Below the pieces are notes generated by a model that ran no database searches, was not told where the DNA came from, and saw only the letters and a list, made by a program, of their open reading frames with translations. A stretch of DNA of 64,000 nucleotides from assembly GCA_910586565.1 (NCBI GenBank), contig CAJUIT010000010.1:1-64000 (forward strand), read 5' to 3'. A program made the translations under genes and the position numbers. The stretch is from an uncultured Muribaculaceae bacterium. Lineage in GTDB: Bacteria; Bacteroidota; Bacteroidia; Bacteroidales; Muribaculaceae. Numbering within the stretch: the stretch's first letter is position 1; each line of letters begins with the position of its first letter. Below are positions 23,808-31,789 of this stretch, piece after piece.

Positions 23808-25061
23808 TCATTCCAACCCGTATTCTTTTATCTTGCGGTAAAGCGTGCGTTCGGAAATGTTGAGCTCGGCGGCGGTTGCCTTGCGACGGCCTCCGTTGCG
23901 CTCAAGCGACATGCGGATGGTTTCGCGCTCGGTGTCCTCGAGGGTGCGCCCCTCGACGTTCACCACCGAGTGGGTAACGTCGATTGGTTCGCTTCCCGAC
24001 GCCGAGGCTGAAGCCACAACGGCGCTCTCAAATGGGTTGTGAGTGCCCGGGGCATGATATTTCATCAAGGCCATTTCGGGTTCGGAGGCCACCACTGGGT
24101 TGTGCCCTTCGGATAAAGCACCCTTTGGACGGATTTCGGCCCTAAGCATCTCAATTTCGTTCTGAAGCCTGAAAATGAGACCGAAGAGCATCTCACGCTC
24201 GCGCTCGTAGGTGTGAAGTCCCTGCGTGTCGGGGGTGCCTTGAACTGTTGGTGAATAGGTTGCCGTTATCTGCGGCAGATAGCTTTTGAGCAGGGCTGCA
24301 TCGACGGTGCCCCCACCCTCGAAAAGGGCAAGCTGCTCAACCACGTTTTTGAGCTGACGCACATTGCCGGGCCACCTGTAGTGGAGCATGGCCTCGCGGG
24401 CCGATTCGGTGAATGAGATTGCCGGCACGCGATATTTCTCGGCAAAGTCGCCGGCAAATTTGCGTGCGAGGAGCGCTATGTCGTCGCCGCGGTCGCGCAA
24501 CGGGGGGACGTGAATCTGAACGGTTGACAGACGGTAGAAGAGGTCCTCGCGGAATTTTCCCTCGCGCACGGCCCGCTCCATGTCGACATTAGTTGCGGCA
24601 ACCACGCGGATGTTGGTTTTCTGCACTGCCGACGACCCCACTTTCAAAAATTCTCCGCTCTCAAGCACACGAAGCAAGCGGGCCTGAGTTGTGAGGGGGA
24701 GTTCGGCCACCTCGTCGAGAAAGATGGTACCGCCGTCGGCCTCCTCGAAGTAGCCTTTGCGCGATGCCACTGCACCGGTGAAAGCCCCTTTCTCATGACC
24801 GAACAGCTCGGAGTCGATGGTGCCCTCGGGGATGGCACCACAGTTAACTGCAATGTATTTAGAGTGTTTTCGGGGCGAATAGGCATGGATTATCTGCGGG
24901 AAAAATTCCTTTCCGCTGCCGCTTTCGCCTGTCACAAGCACCGACAGGTCGATGGGAGCCACTCGCAGCGCGCGGGTGACAGCCTCGATAAGCGCCGGGG
25001 CATTGCCAACAATCCCGAAACGCGCTTTTGCCTGCTGAATCTGCTGAGGGGTTATGCTCAT
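23808..25061 (-). CDS. Sigma-54 interaction domain transcriptional regulator
   Basis: A bacterial enhancer-binding protein of 417 residues. It contains the Walker A motif GESGSGKE near residues 45-52, the sigma-54 contact loop GAFTGA (about 93-98), the DEVAELPLTTQARLLRV Walker B and adjacent region, and a C-terminal Fis-type helix-turn-helix (ATAAELNISERTLYRKIKEYGLE). There is no receiver or PAS domain at the N-terminus, so its signal input is unknown. Many Bacteroidota lack a recognisable rpoN; whether this genome has it cannot be seen here. It overlaps lptE and follows the acyltransferase by 47 bp. Confidence 0.9.
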   Translation of the reverse strand: MSITPQQIQQAKARFGIVGNAPALIEAVTRALRVAPIDLSVLVTGESGSGKEFFPQIIHAYSPRKHSKYIAVNCGAIPEGTIDSELFGHEKGAFTGAVASRKGYFEEADGGTIFLDEVAELPLTTQARLLRVLESGEFLKVGSSAVQKTNIRVVAATNVDMERAVREGKFREDLFYRLSTVQIHVPPLRDRGDDIALLARKFAGDFAEKYRVPAISFTESAREAMLHYRWPGNVRQLKNVVEQLALFEGGGTVDAALLKSYLPQITATYSPTVQGTPDTQGLHTYEREREMLFGLIFRLQNEIEMLRAEIRPKGALSEGHNPVVASEPEMALMKYHAPGTHNPFESAVVASASASGSEPIDVTHSVVNVEGRTLEDTERETIRMSLERNGGRRKATAAELNISERTLYRKIKEYGLE

Positions 25062-25108
25062 GATAAGTGCCTGTTTTGTTTCTTATTATAACTTCGGGGT
25101 GCGGACGG

Positions 25109-26035
25109 TTACTTGCGGCGCCCTACTTCGCGGAGGCTGTAGGTTTTCTCGCGCAGGAATTTGCCGAATTCCTCCATCGAGCCACAATGTTTCATCTGCT
25201 CCTCAACCGATATGGGCTCGCCAACGGTGATGTGGAAGGTTTTTCCCTTTTTGCGGAACACCTCGGCGGGATGGCGGAACGTGCGTGCCTGCCAGCACAC
25301 TACCCCAAGGAAATTGAACCACCACGACTGAGAACCGTGGAAGAAGATGGGGATGACGGGCACTTTCAGTTTCTCGATAATCTGGATGATTGTGGGCTGC
25401 CACTCGCGGTCCTGCAAACGTCCGCGCCAGTTCACCTTAGCCACTGCACCGGCCGGGAAGAAGCCGACGGGGTCGCCTTTTCGCACCATTTTAATCACCT
25501 CGCGTATGCCTGCCATCGACACGGCTTTCTTCTTGGGGTCGTCGGAAGCCATGGCATCCACAGCGATGAAGTTGGGACGCATTGCCCAGATGTAGTTGAG
25601 GAACATGTTGACCATCACCTTGTAGCGCGGCCGGCGCGATGCGATGAGGTCGATGAGGATGATGCCGTCGAGAGCCCCGAAATGGTGGTTGCTCACGGTT
25701 ACGAACGCCCCTTGGGGAAGATTGTCGAGCACCTCCTCATTGTCGATTTTCAGTTTGATGTCGAGATCGTTGAGCAGACCGCGCACAAACTTCGGCCCGG
25801 GGGTGGAGGCGTTGTGGGCGTGAATGTCGTTAACCTTGTCGAGCGACAGGAATTTAATCATGCGCTCAACCAGCTTGCGGTGGCCGCGGAGTTTCGGCAC
25901 CATTTCCATTATGTCGTCGGCATCGAGGACGGTGAGCTTGCGGGGCTTTCCGTCGTCGGTGAACATGAGGTCTTTATATTCGTTTTCAGGGGTTGGGGCT
26001 GCTGCCGCTTCCTGAGGTTTATTTTCTTGTGTCAT
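25109..26035 (-). CDS. 1-acyl-glycerol-3-phosphate acyltransferase-like (PlsC family)
   Basis: A membrane-associated acyltransferase likely to act on phospholipid or ornithine-lipid precursors. The 308-residue protein starts at the ATG at 26035; a frame open to 26206 runs through a family A repeat and is not the true start. It has SNHHFGALDG, containing the catalytic HX4D motif, and GFFPAG as the counterpart of the FPEG glycerol-phosphate-binding motif. It is probably the first gene of the operon reaching secG. A divergent promoter inverted repeat lies 36 bp upstream. Confidence 0.85.
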   Translation of the reverse strand: MTQENKPQEAAAAPTPENEYKDLMFTDDGKPRKLTVLDADDIMEMVPKLRGHRKLVERMIKFLSLDKVNDIHAHNASTPGPKFVRGLLNDLDIKLKIDNEEVLDNLPQGAFVTVSNHHFGALDGIILIDLIASRRPRYKVMVNMFLNYIWAMRPNFIAVDAMASDDPKKKAVSMAGIREVIKMVRKGDPVGFFPAGAVAKVNWRGRLQDREWQPTIIQIIEKLKVPVIPIFFHGSQSWWFNFLGVVCWQARTFRHPAEVFRKKGKTFHITVGEPISVEEQMKHCGSMEEFGKFLREKTYSLREVGRRK

Positions 26036-26070
26036 TGGGATGAGATTTGAAAACAAATCGGGTAAGTAAT

Positions 26071-26109
26071 GCAAAGTTACGAATTTCAAACGATTTTTGG
26101 TAACTTTGC
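26071..26109. promoter_or_regulatory. Divergent -7 elements in a perfect inverted repeat
   Basis: GCAAAGTTAC (26071-26080) and GTAACTTTGC (26100-26109) are exact inverted copies 19 bp apart. Each contains TAACTTTG, one facing left to the PlsC-like gene and one facing right to the esterase. No convincing -33 elements accompany them, so a single regulator binding the palindrome is also possible. Confidence 0.55.
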
Positions 26110-26128
26110 GGAGGAAGGGAGAGGGAGA

Positions 26129-26156
26129 ACGTAGAGCCGCCATATATGGCGGCTTG
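26129..26156 (+). repeat. Family A palindromic repeat
   Basis: ACGTAGAGCCGCCATATATG then GCGGCTTG. Confidence 0.8.
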
Positions 26157-26218
26157 GATGGAAGTGGGGAGGTGGATGGTGAGTGAGGGCTTTGAAGCCT
26201 ACTCAATTCTTTATAAAT

Positions 26219-26245
26219 AAGCCGCCATATATGGCGGCTCTACGT
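26219..26245 (-). repeat. Family A palindromic repeat
   Basis: AAGCCGCCATATATGGCGGC then TCTACGT; opposite to the copy 63 bp to the left, both in the leader of the esterase gene. Confidence 0.85.
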
Positions 26246-26317
26246 GCGGCTGTGCCGAATAGTGCCGAAGGGTTCTGAAAACTGACGACTGAAAACTAAC
26301 TCATAACCAATATAATC

Positions 26318-27232
26318 ATGAAAAAAATTGTAACGGCTGCATTGGCAGCAATCTGTTTGTCGGTGGCTTTGCCGATGTCAGCAAAAAAGAATGCGGCTCC
26401 GGCTGAGGAGGGGCGCTCGTTCTCACGCCTTCTTTGGGAAGGGGAAGCTCCGCATCCTAAAATTATCAAGCCGGATGCACAGGGTAACCTGCGCGCTCCG
26501 GTTAATATCGGCGACTCTGCCAAACTATATGTTTTTCTGCCCCCGGCCTCGAAAGCCAACGGCAAGGCTGTGGTGCTCTGCCCTGGCGGAGGTTATGCCG
26601 GTTTGTGCATGGACTATGAGGGAACCGACTGGGCACCGTTTTTCAACGACCGCGGCATTGCCCTGATTGTGTTGCAGTATCGTTTGCCCGACGGGACATG
26701 GCAGATTCCCGTTGAGGATGTGCAGGAGGCTCTGCGCGTTGCCCGCAGAAATGCAACCGAGTGGAACATCGACCCGCAGAAAGTTGGTGTGGGGGGGTCG
26801 TCGGCCGGCGGTCACCTCGCCTCAACGGCTTCTACCCATTTCGCCGACCCGGTGAATGCCGACACCGTGAGCTGCCGACCCGATTTCGCGATTCTCTACT
26901 ATCCGGTTATCAGTTTCATGCCACAGCTCACCCACACAGGCACCCGCAGCAATCTGCTCGGGTCCGATTTCCCGATTGAGCATGAAATTCTTTTCAGTAA
27001 TGAATATCAGGTGAATTCCGACACACCGCGCACGTGGATTGGTTTCAGCCACGACGACGATCTTGTCAACACTGTTAACGGTTTGCGCTACTATGAGGCG
27101 TTGAAAAATGCCGGGGTGCCCGCCTCGCTTCACATCTACCCCACCGGAGGTCACGGCTGGGGAATCCGCTCCGATTTCCGCTATCAGAAGGAGATGCTTG
27201 GCGACCTCGCCTCGTGGCTCGAATCATTCTAA
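26318..27232 (+). CDS. Secreted alpha/beta hydrolase, esterase-like
   Basis: A probable carbohydrate esterase or peptidase-like hydrolase outside the cytoplasm. The 304-residue protein has a signal peptide (KIVTAALAAICLSVALPMSA), an oxyanion loop CPGGGYAGL, the nucleophile Ser in VGGSSAGGHLAS, the acid Asp in HDDDLVN and the catalytic His in YPTGGHGWG. The GGG oxyanion loop fits the BD-FAE/acetyl-xylan-esterase type alpha/beta hydrolases. It is a single gene facing a bidirectional hairpin terminator. Confidence 0.87.
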   Translation: MKKIVTAALAAICLSVALPMSAKKNAAPAEEGRSFSRLLWEGEAPHPKIIKPDAQGNLRAPVNIGDSAKLYVFLPPASKANGKAVVLCPGGGYAGLCMDYEGTDWAPFFNDRGIALIVLQYRLPDGTWQIPVEDVQEALRVARRNATEWNIDPQKVGVGGSSAGGHLASTASTHFADPVNADTVSCRPDFAILYYPVISFMPQLTHTGTRSNLLGSDFPIEHEILFSNEYQVNSDTPRTWIGFSHDDDLVNTVNGLRYYEALKNAGVPASLHIYPTGGHGWGIRSDFRYQKEMLGDLASWLESF

Positions 27233-27240
27233 AAGAGGAA

Positions 27241-27317
27241 TCTGTCATAACGGCTTGTCCGAATCCCACAAGCTCCTACCGGCCAAACCATTCTGACAAA
27301 TTCCTCGCCATCCGGAT
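27241..27317 (-). repeat. Family C relative, inverted
   Basis: On the minus strand it has GGATGGCGAG, GTCAGAATGGTTTGG, GGTAGGAGCTTGTGGGATTCG and GCCGTTATGACA, as in the tandem at the window start, lacking the central hairpin. Confidence 0.65.
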
Positions 27318-27325
27318 TAAAACAA

Positions 27326-27363
27326 GGAGGTGTGTCAAAATGCTGAGATTTTGACACACCTCC
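27326..27363. terminator. Bidirectional hairpin terminator
   Basis: GGAGGTGTGTCAAAAT (27326-27341) and ATTTTGACACACCTCC (27348-27363) pair perfectly around a 6-nt loop between convergent genes. Confidence 0.85.
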
Positions 27364-27382
27364 GATGTATTTTGTGGAGGGG

Positions 27383-28348
27383 TTAATAAACGAGAGCCAT
27401 GTTATCGACCCACAGGGTGAGGCCGAGGGTGCCGATGTAGGCTGTGCCGCTTCCGGCCGAAGCCATGACAAGGAGGTGTGTGGGTGTGGCATCGGGGGAA
27501 TCCCAGCCTACCTCTTTCACGGGAACCATTTTACCCTTGCTGTTGCGGGCATAGTAGCTCTTGTCTTCGGGAATAAGCCCCATGAATGATTTATATTCGG
27601 GACGGCCTGTGATGTCGCCATACATCACGGGCAGACGGTGGCCATTGACCCATCCCGAAGTTGATGCCCCGAAATGTTCGCGGCCTGTGCCGACACGTTT
27701 GGCATAGAGGTTGCCGTTCTCATCCTCCCAGCGACGCTGAAGAATGATATATACCTCCGAATTGTCGTGGCCGCTGTAGGTTTTCTTTTTGCCGAACCCG
27801 GAGGAATAAACCTTGGTGGGATTGGCAGGCATCGACACTTTATAGTCGAACTGCAATGCCTTGGGGCGCTTGGTGAAGGGAATGCCCATCTCCATCTTTG
27901 AATAAGGCTCCTTGGTTGAGGTGACAGGTTCGATGAACTTTCCGAGGAAAATAGAGCCGGCCACAACAACGTCGATATTAATCAAACCGATAGCCTTGCA
28001 GTTCTCCATCAATGTGGTGAGTTTGCAGCAACGGTTGCCGGCGCTGCGGGTGTCGGGAAACACGGCGTTGCTCCCCTTGGTGATCCCCACCACCTTGGCC
28101 ATCACATTTGATGTGGCCCAGGGTGAACCGCCTTGATTGGTGTAGGCTTTTGCCCCTTCGATGGTGGCATTAGGAGCAATTTCATAGAGCACCTTTGTGT
28201 TACCTCCGATAATTTTTGATTCGGGCACTTTTCGTGTCACCCAGTTTTCAAAATCACCGAATTTGATTTTTTCAACTGTTTCGGCACTCAACGATGCAAA
28301 GCAACCCAAAATCCCCAATATCAATGTTGTAATAGCTTTTTCTCTCAT
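27383..28348 (-). CDS. Secreted PCMD-like protein
   Basis: A 321-residue exported protein (signal peptide about 1-22, ending SLSA-ET). It contains SPWATSNVMAKVVG, NAVFPDTRSAGNRCCKLTT and LGLTLWVDNMALVY, which I recall from putative carbohydrate metabolism (PCMD) domain proteins found beside glycan-utilisation genes in Bacteroidetes; the assignment is by eye. It does not look like an enzyme with known catalytic residues. It has its own strong promoter 198 bp upstream (28546-28576) and a structured repeat element inside its leader. Confidence 0.6.
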   Translation of the reverse strand: MREKAITTLILGILGCFASLSAETVEKIKFGDFENWVTRKVPESKIIGGNTKVLYEIAPNATIEGAKAYTNQGGSPWATSNVMAKVVGITKGSNAVFPDTRSAGNRCCKLTTLMENCKAIGLINIDVVVAGSIFLGKFIEPVTSTKEPYSKMEMGIPFTKRPKALQFDYKVSMPANPTKVYSSGFGKKKTYSGHDNSEVYIILQRRWEDENGNLYAKRVGTGREHFGASTSGWVNGHRLPVMYGDITGRPEYKSFMGLIPEDKSYYARNSKGKMVPVKEVGWDSPDATPTHLLVMASAGSGTAYIGTLGLTLWVDNMALVY

Positions 28349-28355
28349 AAATTTG

Positions 28356-28369
28356 ATAAGTGTCTGTCT
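28356..28369 (-). promoter_or_regulatory. Leader motif AGACAGACACTTAT
   Basis: On the minus strand, 8 bp before the ATG of the PCMD-like gene. The identical 14-mer overlaps the nadB start (43701-43714), and ACAGGCACTTAT precedes the sigma-54 regulator gene. Confidence 0.45.
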
Positions 28370-28385
28370 AAAATTATTTCTATAA

Positions 28386-28529
28386 TGGCTGCTTTGTAGT
28401 TTTATGCTGCTGATTTTTCGCCCTTTTTCCTCTCTTCATCGGTCACTTAGCTCGCTAAGCTCCCTCTTCATCATGAAAAAATGTCTGAAAAATCACCTAC
28501 CATAAAACTAAAATAATTTTGAACAGCCA
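28386..28529 (+). repeat. Structured element, copy 1 of 2
   Basis: About 144 bp bounded by TGGCTG and CAGCCA, with a core CATCGGTCAC-TTAGC-TC-GCTAA-GCTCCCTCTTCA (28437-28470) and AT-rich stems GATTTTTC/GAAAAATC around it. Collinear with 43874-44057, where the apical stem is GATGC/GCATC instead of TTAGC/GCTAA. Both copies lie in gene leaders, but copy 1 is antisense to its gene. Confidence 0.75.
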
Positions 28530-28545
28530 CTTAACTTAGAAACTG

Positions 28546-28576
28546 CAAAAGTAGAACATTTTATAGTTTATAACAA
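28546..28576 (-). promoter_or_regulatory. Promoter for the PCMD-like gene
   Basis: On the minus strand, TTG (28574-28576), 20 bp spacer and TACTTTTG (28546-28553). Fits the Bacteroidota consensus and predicts a leader of about 190 nt that contains the structured element. Confidence 0.75.
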
Positions 28577-28598
28577 CTTTTGGAAGAAAGCGGTCGGC

Positions 28599-29741
28599 TC
28601 AATTGCCCCTTCCTAACAGAAATTTCGACAATCCGGAAACTTTTGTCAGTGCCAGATACATGCCGAGTAACACACCCACATAAAGCACATAAGCCAATAT
28701 GAGAGTGAAAAACACTGTTGTTTCGCCTTGAGGATGAACGAAAAAGAACACCACACTTTTAAAAGCCTCCTTAAATGGGTGGTGAATCACATAGATGAAA
28801 AATGATGCACCGGCTAAAAATTCAGTGCCACGCCATCCGAAATATTTCACCAGCACGTAAACACCACCCAAAGCCACATATGCCCCTACGAGAATGTTGA
28901 GATTCTTCATCACAAGCTTAAGTGTGGCGCTGAAATCGTAGCGGCACGTGAAATGGAGATAACCGTTCACCAGATAGAAAGCCGCGGCCAACAGGAGCCA
29001 TTTCATTCGGATTCCCGAGAAATCAATTCTGTTGACTGCCAGATATAACCCTATGCAATAGTAGCTTAGACTAACCCAATAGCGGTGATTGAAGCCGTCG
29101 AAACAAAAGGTGCAAACCGCTATGAGAGTAATAATTAATGGCAATCCGAATCGGCTCACCACCCGGGTGAGCAAAGGGGTGAGGAGAAAGAGTATAAGCA
29201 GATCTCTAACGTACCATAGCGGCGTATTATGAGGGTAATAATACCAATCGGGATAAAAATAACCGCCAATCACTCCGCTCCACTGCCATGAACTAATGTC
29301 GAACTGTGACAGAGCTTCGCTGTTCAATCCCAAAGCCACAAAAAACAGGGCTATGAAAAAGCCGGCGAACAGCCCCACGGTGTTCCACACAAAATAGGGC
29401 CATACGAGCGTGCGCATCCTTCGGCGCAGCTTGTCGCGCCAGGTTTGCCATGATTGCTGCGCCGCTCCCTGAAAAAGGTAGGCCGACATTATGAAGAATA
29501 CCGGCACGGCATAGTTTTTCAGAAAAGACTCCACCCAGCGGGCCAGACGCCCCACGTTGAGGTTGTCGGTAAGAACATATATCTCGTCGCCGGCCGTAAC
29601 ACTATAGCTACGCAAAAAATGGTCGGCGACCACCGTGAGCGCCAACACCCATTTCAGAATGTTGAAAGTGTGGCTCAAAGCAGTGCGCTCATCAGTCACC
29701 ACCGGTGCCGATAAAGATATATTTTTTATAAGCATGTTCAT
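28599..29741 (-). CDS. Acyltransferase 3 family membrane protein
   Basis: An integral membrane O-acyltransferase of 380 residues with about ten hydrophobic helices. Early features WVLALTVVADHFLRSYSV and PVFFIMSAYLF match the family, whose catalytic His follows the first helix. The C-terminal part has ASFFIYVIHHPFKEAF. Such enzymes acetylate polysaccharides, lipids or peptidoglycan; the target here is unknown. It is a single gene; its 3' end abuts the promoter of the PCMD-like gene. Confidence 0.85.
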   Translation of the reverse strand: MNMLIKNISLSAPVVTDERTALSHTFNILKWVLALTVVADHFLRSYSVTAGDEIYVLTDNLNVGRLARWVESFLKNYAVPVFFIMSAYLFQGAAQQSWQTWRDKLRRRMRTLVWPYFVWNTVGLFAGFFIALFFVALGLNSEALSQFDISSWQWSGVIGGYFYPDWYYYPHNTPLWYVRDLLILFLLTPLLTRVVSRFGLPLIITLIAVCTFCFDGFNHRYWVSLSYYCIGLYLAVNRIDFSGIRMKWLLLAAAFYLVNGYLHFTCRYDFSATLKLVMKNLNILVGAYVALGGVYVLVKYFGWRGTEFLAGASFFIYVIHHPFKEAFKSVVFFFVHPQGETTVFFTLILAYVLYVGVLLGMYLALTKVSGLSKFLLGRGN

Positions 29742-29801
29742 TGTGCCGACAGTGTCTCCTCTTGCAGCTTTATTAGCTTACATAATCTACCCAATCCTAT
29801 A

Positions 29802-30290
29802 TTATTTTGCATAGATTGTGGCCACGGCCTGAGCTGCAATCCCCTCGCCACGGCCGGTGAAACCGAGACGCTCGGTTGTGGTTGCCTTCACCGACACACA
29901 GTCGGTATCAATGTTCAAATCTGCAGCGATATTGGCAATCATATCAGGAATGTGGGGTAGCATTTTTGGTGCTTGCGCCATGATGGTGACATCGACATTG
30001 CCAACAGCATAGCCTTTCTCCCCCACCAGCCTGACACACTCGCGAAGCAACACTCTTGAATCAGCCCCCTTGTAGCGAGGGTCGGTGTCGGGAAAATGGT
30101 AACCTATGTCGCGCAATGCCGCCGCCCCGAGAATGGCATCACACAGGGCATGCAAAGCAACATCGGCATCGCTATGGCCGAGCAGACCGAGATGATAGGG
30201 CAGCTTCACGCCACATATCCATAAATCTCTCCCTTCAACGAGTTTGTGAATATCAAAACCTGAACCTATTCTGAATGGAAGCATCATCAT
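29802..30290 (-). CDS. ispF: 2-C-methyl-D-erythritol 2,4-cyclodiphosphate synthase
   Basis: IspF forms the cyclodiphosphate of the non-mevalonate isoprenoid pathway. The 162-residue protein has RIGSGFDIHKL (metal ligands Asp and His), LGHSDADVALHALCDAILGA, and TTTERLGFTGRGEGIAAQAV with the conserved cyclisation region. Length is normal. It lies alone between the acyltransferase and porV, in the same direction as both. Confidence 0.96.
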   Translation of the reverse strand: MMMLPFRIGSGFDIHKLVEGRDLWICGVKLPYHLGLLGHSDADVALHALCDAILGAAALRDIGYHFPDTDPRYKGADSRVLLRECVRLVGEKGYAVGNVDVTIMAQAPKMLPHIPDMIANIAADLNIDTDCVSVKATTTERLGFTGRGEGIAAQAVATIYAK

Positions 30291-30345
30291 TAAGTGACTT
30301 TTTTAAATTATTTAAGAGTCGTCGGTGCTGACTATTTATTATAAA

Positions 30346-30378
30346 AGAGAGGCAATCGGCCGGGGCCAACACCTCTCT
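30346..30378 (-). terminator. porV terminator
   Basis: AGAGAGG (30346-30352) pairs with CCTCTCT (30372-30378), downstream of porV on the minus strand. Confidence 0.6.
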
Positions 30379-30401
30379 GTAAAAATTTGTGGAATATATT
30401 A

Positions 30402-31637
30402 TCAGCGGCGACGCCCGAAAAGATCCTTCAACCCGTCCATATCGAATGTGAGGGTGAAGCGGAGAGTCTGGTCGAGCGGAGATGTCTGCGCGGTGGCGAG
30501 CATGTAGGATGCATCGAGACGAACAATGTTCAACGCGAAGCCTGCACCGAAGCCAAAGTACTGGCGGTTGCCTTTGTACTGGCTCTCATGATAGTAGCCG
30601 GCACGCACAAAGAATTGCTGGTTGTAGCTGTATTCGGCACCGAGCGAGTAGCTGATTTCGCGAAGTTCCTCTTTCATGCCGCCGGGAGCGTCGGAAAACG
30701 ATTTGAAAATGCCGGTGATTGGCGACATATCCTGCCAATCCTGAAGGGCACGCTGATAGGCGGCAAGGTCTTCCTGACCGTCGGCATCGGTGTAGTCCTG
30801 CTGGCGGGGACGGGTGGGCACAAGCAGTTTGTTGAAGTCAAGACCGATTGCCAGTGTGTGGTAGTCGGCCAATGGGAACATGAACGAGGTGCCGAGACGC
30901 AGATTGGTGGGAAGGAAAGCGGGATTGTTGCCGTTATCGTAGGCTACTTTTGAGCCGATGTTGGAAATATGCCAACCCCACGACCACTGGCATTCGTTCT
31001 GACCGATGATGGGATAGGTGGTGAAATAGCCCGAAATGTCGGCCGAGAAAGCTGATGCACCGGTTGAGTTGTCGCCTACATCAGAGGTGTTGTAACCAAG
31101 ATCGGAATAGATGTAGCGGAACACGATGCCCATAGAGAATTTTTCCGAGAGTTTGCGGGAGTAGCCCACGTCAAATGCCATCTCGTAGGGGTTAAGGCTT
31201 GAGGTCACACCGTCGATGCCGTTGGAGGTCACTTCACCGAGCGAGAAATAACGGAGTGAAGCACTCACCGCCTGATTGTCGCCACTGCCGATTTTCCAAT
31301 AACCGGCAAGGTTTGCCAAGAAGATGTCGTTGACAAGTTTGCGCAACCAAGGGGTGTAGCTCAACGAAACGGCAGCCTGTGAATAGGCGAAAGCATATTT
31401 CGAAGGGTTCCAGTACTGCGAGTTCACATCGGGGTCGGTGGCTGCACCGAGGTCGCCCATTGATGCACCACGCGCATCGGGAGCGATGCTGAGCGAAGTG
31501 ACACCTGTCTCCACCGGGTTGAATTCCTGCTTGAGGTCATCGGCCGACATTGAGAACACCGCAGCGACAACCAACAAAGCAGCCGCCTTAAAACGGAGTG
31601 AGATTTTATGTAACAAGCAAATTGGGTTGCTCTTCAT
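30402..31637 (-). CDS. porV: Type IX secretion outer membrane protein PorV
   Basis: PorV is a shuttle that takes T9SS cargo from the translocon to the PorU sortase at the outer membrane. The 411-residue barrel has a signal peptide, the family start (TGVTSLSIAPDARGASMGDLGAAT, DVNSQYWNPSKYAFA), repeated aromatic strand motifs, and the Phe-rich end FTLTFDMDGL before a short basic tail. This fits the FadL-like fold of known PorV. Its presence, with porZ 1.1 kb upstream on the same strand, shows that this organism exports proteins by T9SS. The other T9SS components are outside the window. Confidence 0.93.
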   Translation of the reverse strand: MKSNPICLLHKISLRFKAAALLVVAAVFSMSADDLKQEFNPVETGVTSLSIAPDARGASMGDLGAATDPDVNSQYWNPSKYAFAYSQAAVSLSYTPWLRKLVNDIFLANLAGYWKIGSGDNQAVSASLRYFSLGEVTSNGIDGVTSSLNPYEMAFDVGYSRKLSEKFSMGIVFRYIYSDLGYNTSDVGDNSTGASAFSADISGYFTTYPIIGQNECQWSWGWHISNIGSKVAYDNGNNPAFLPTNLRLGTSFMFPLADYHTLAIGLDFNKLLVPTRPRQQDYTDADGQEDLAAYQRALQDWQDMSPITGIFKSFSDAPGGMKEELREISYSLGAEYSYNQQFFVRAGYYHESQYKGNRQYFGFGAGFALNIVRLDASYMLATAQTSPLDQTLRFTLTFDMDGLKDLFGRRR

Positions 31638-31789
31638 TCTATTGTTTTTTTGAGAGTGATAATCAAGGAGGCAGGGTGCCCGATTCAGAATGTGTGTTTT
31701 AAAAAGGTTGGCACACTCTGTAATATATAACTGAAATTCATGCGCTTTATTGCCCCGGCATGAGATGTTGTGTGATTGAACCTCAGCGG

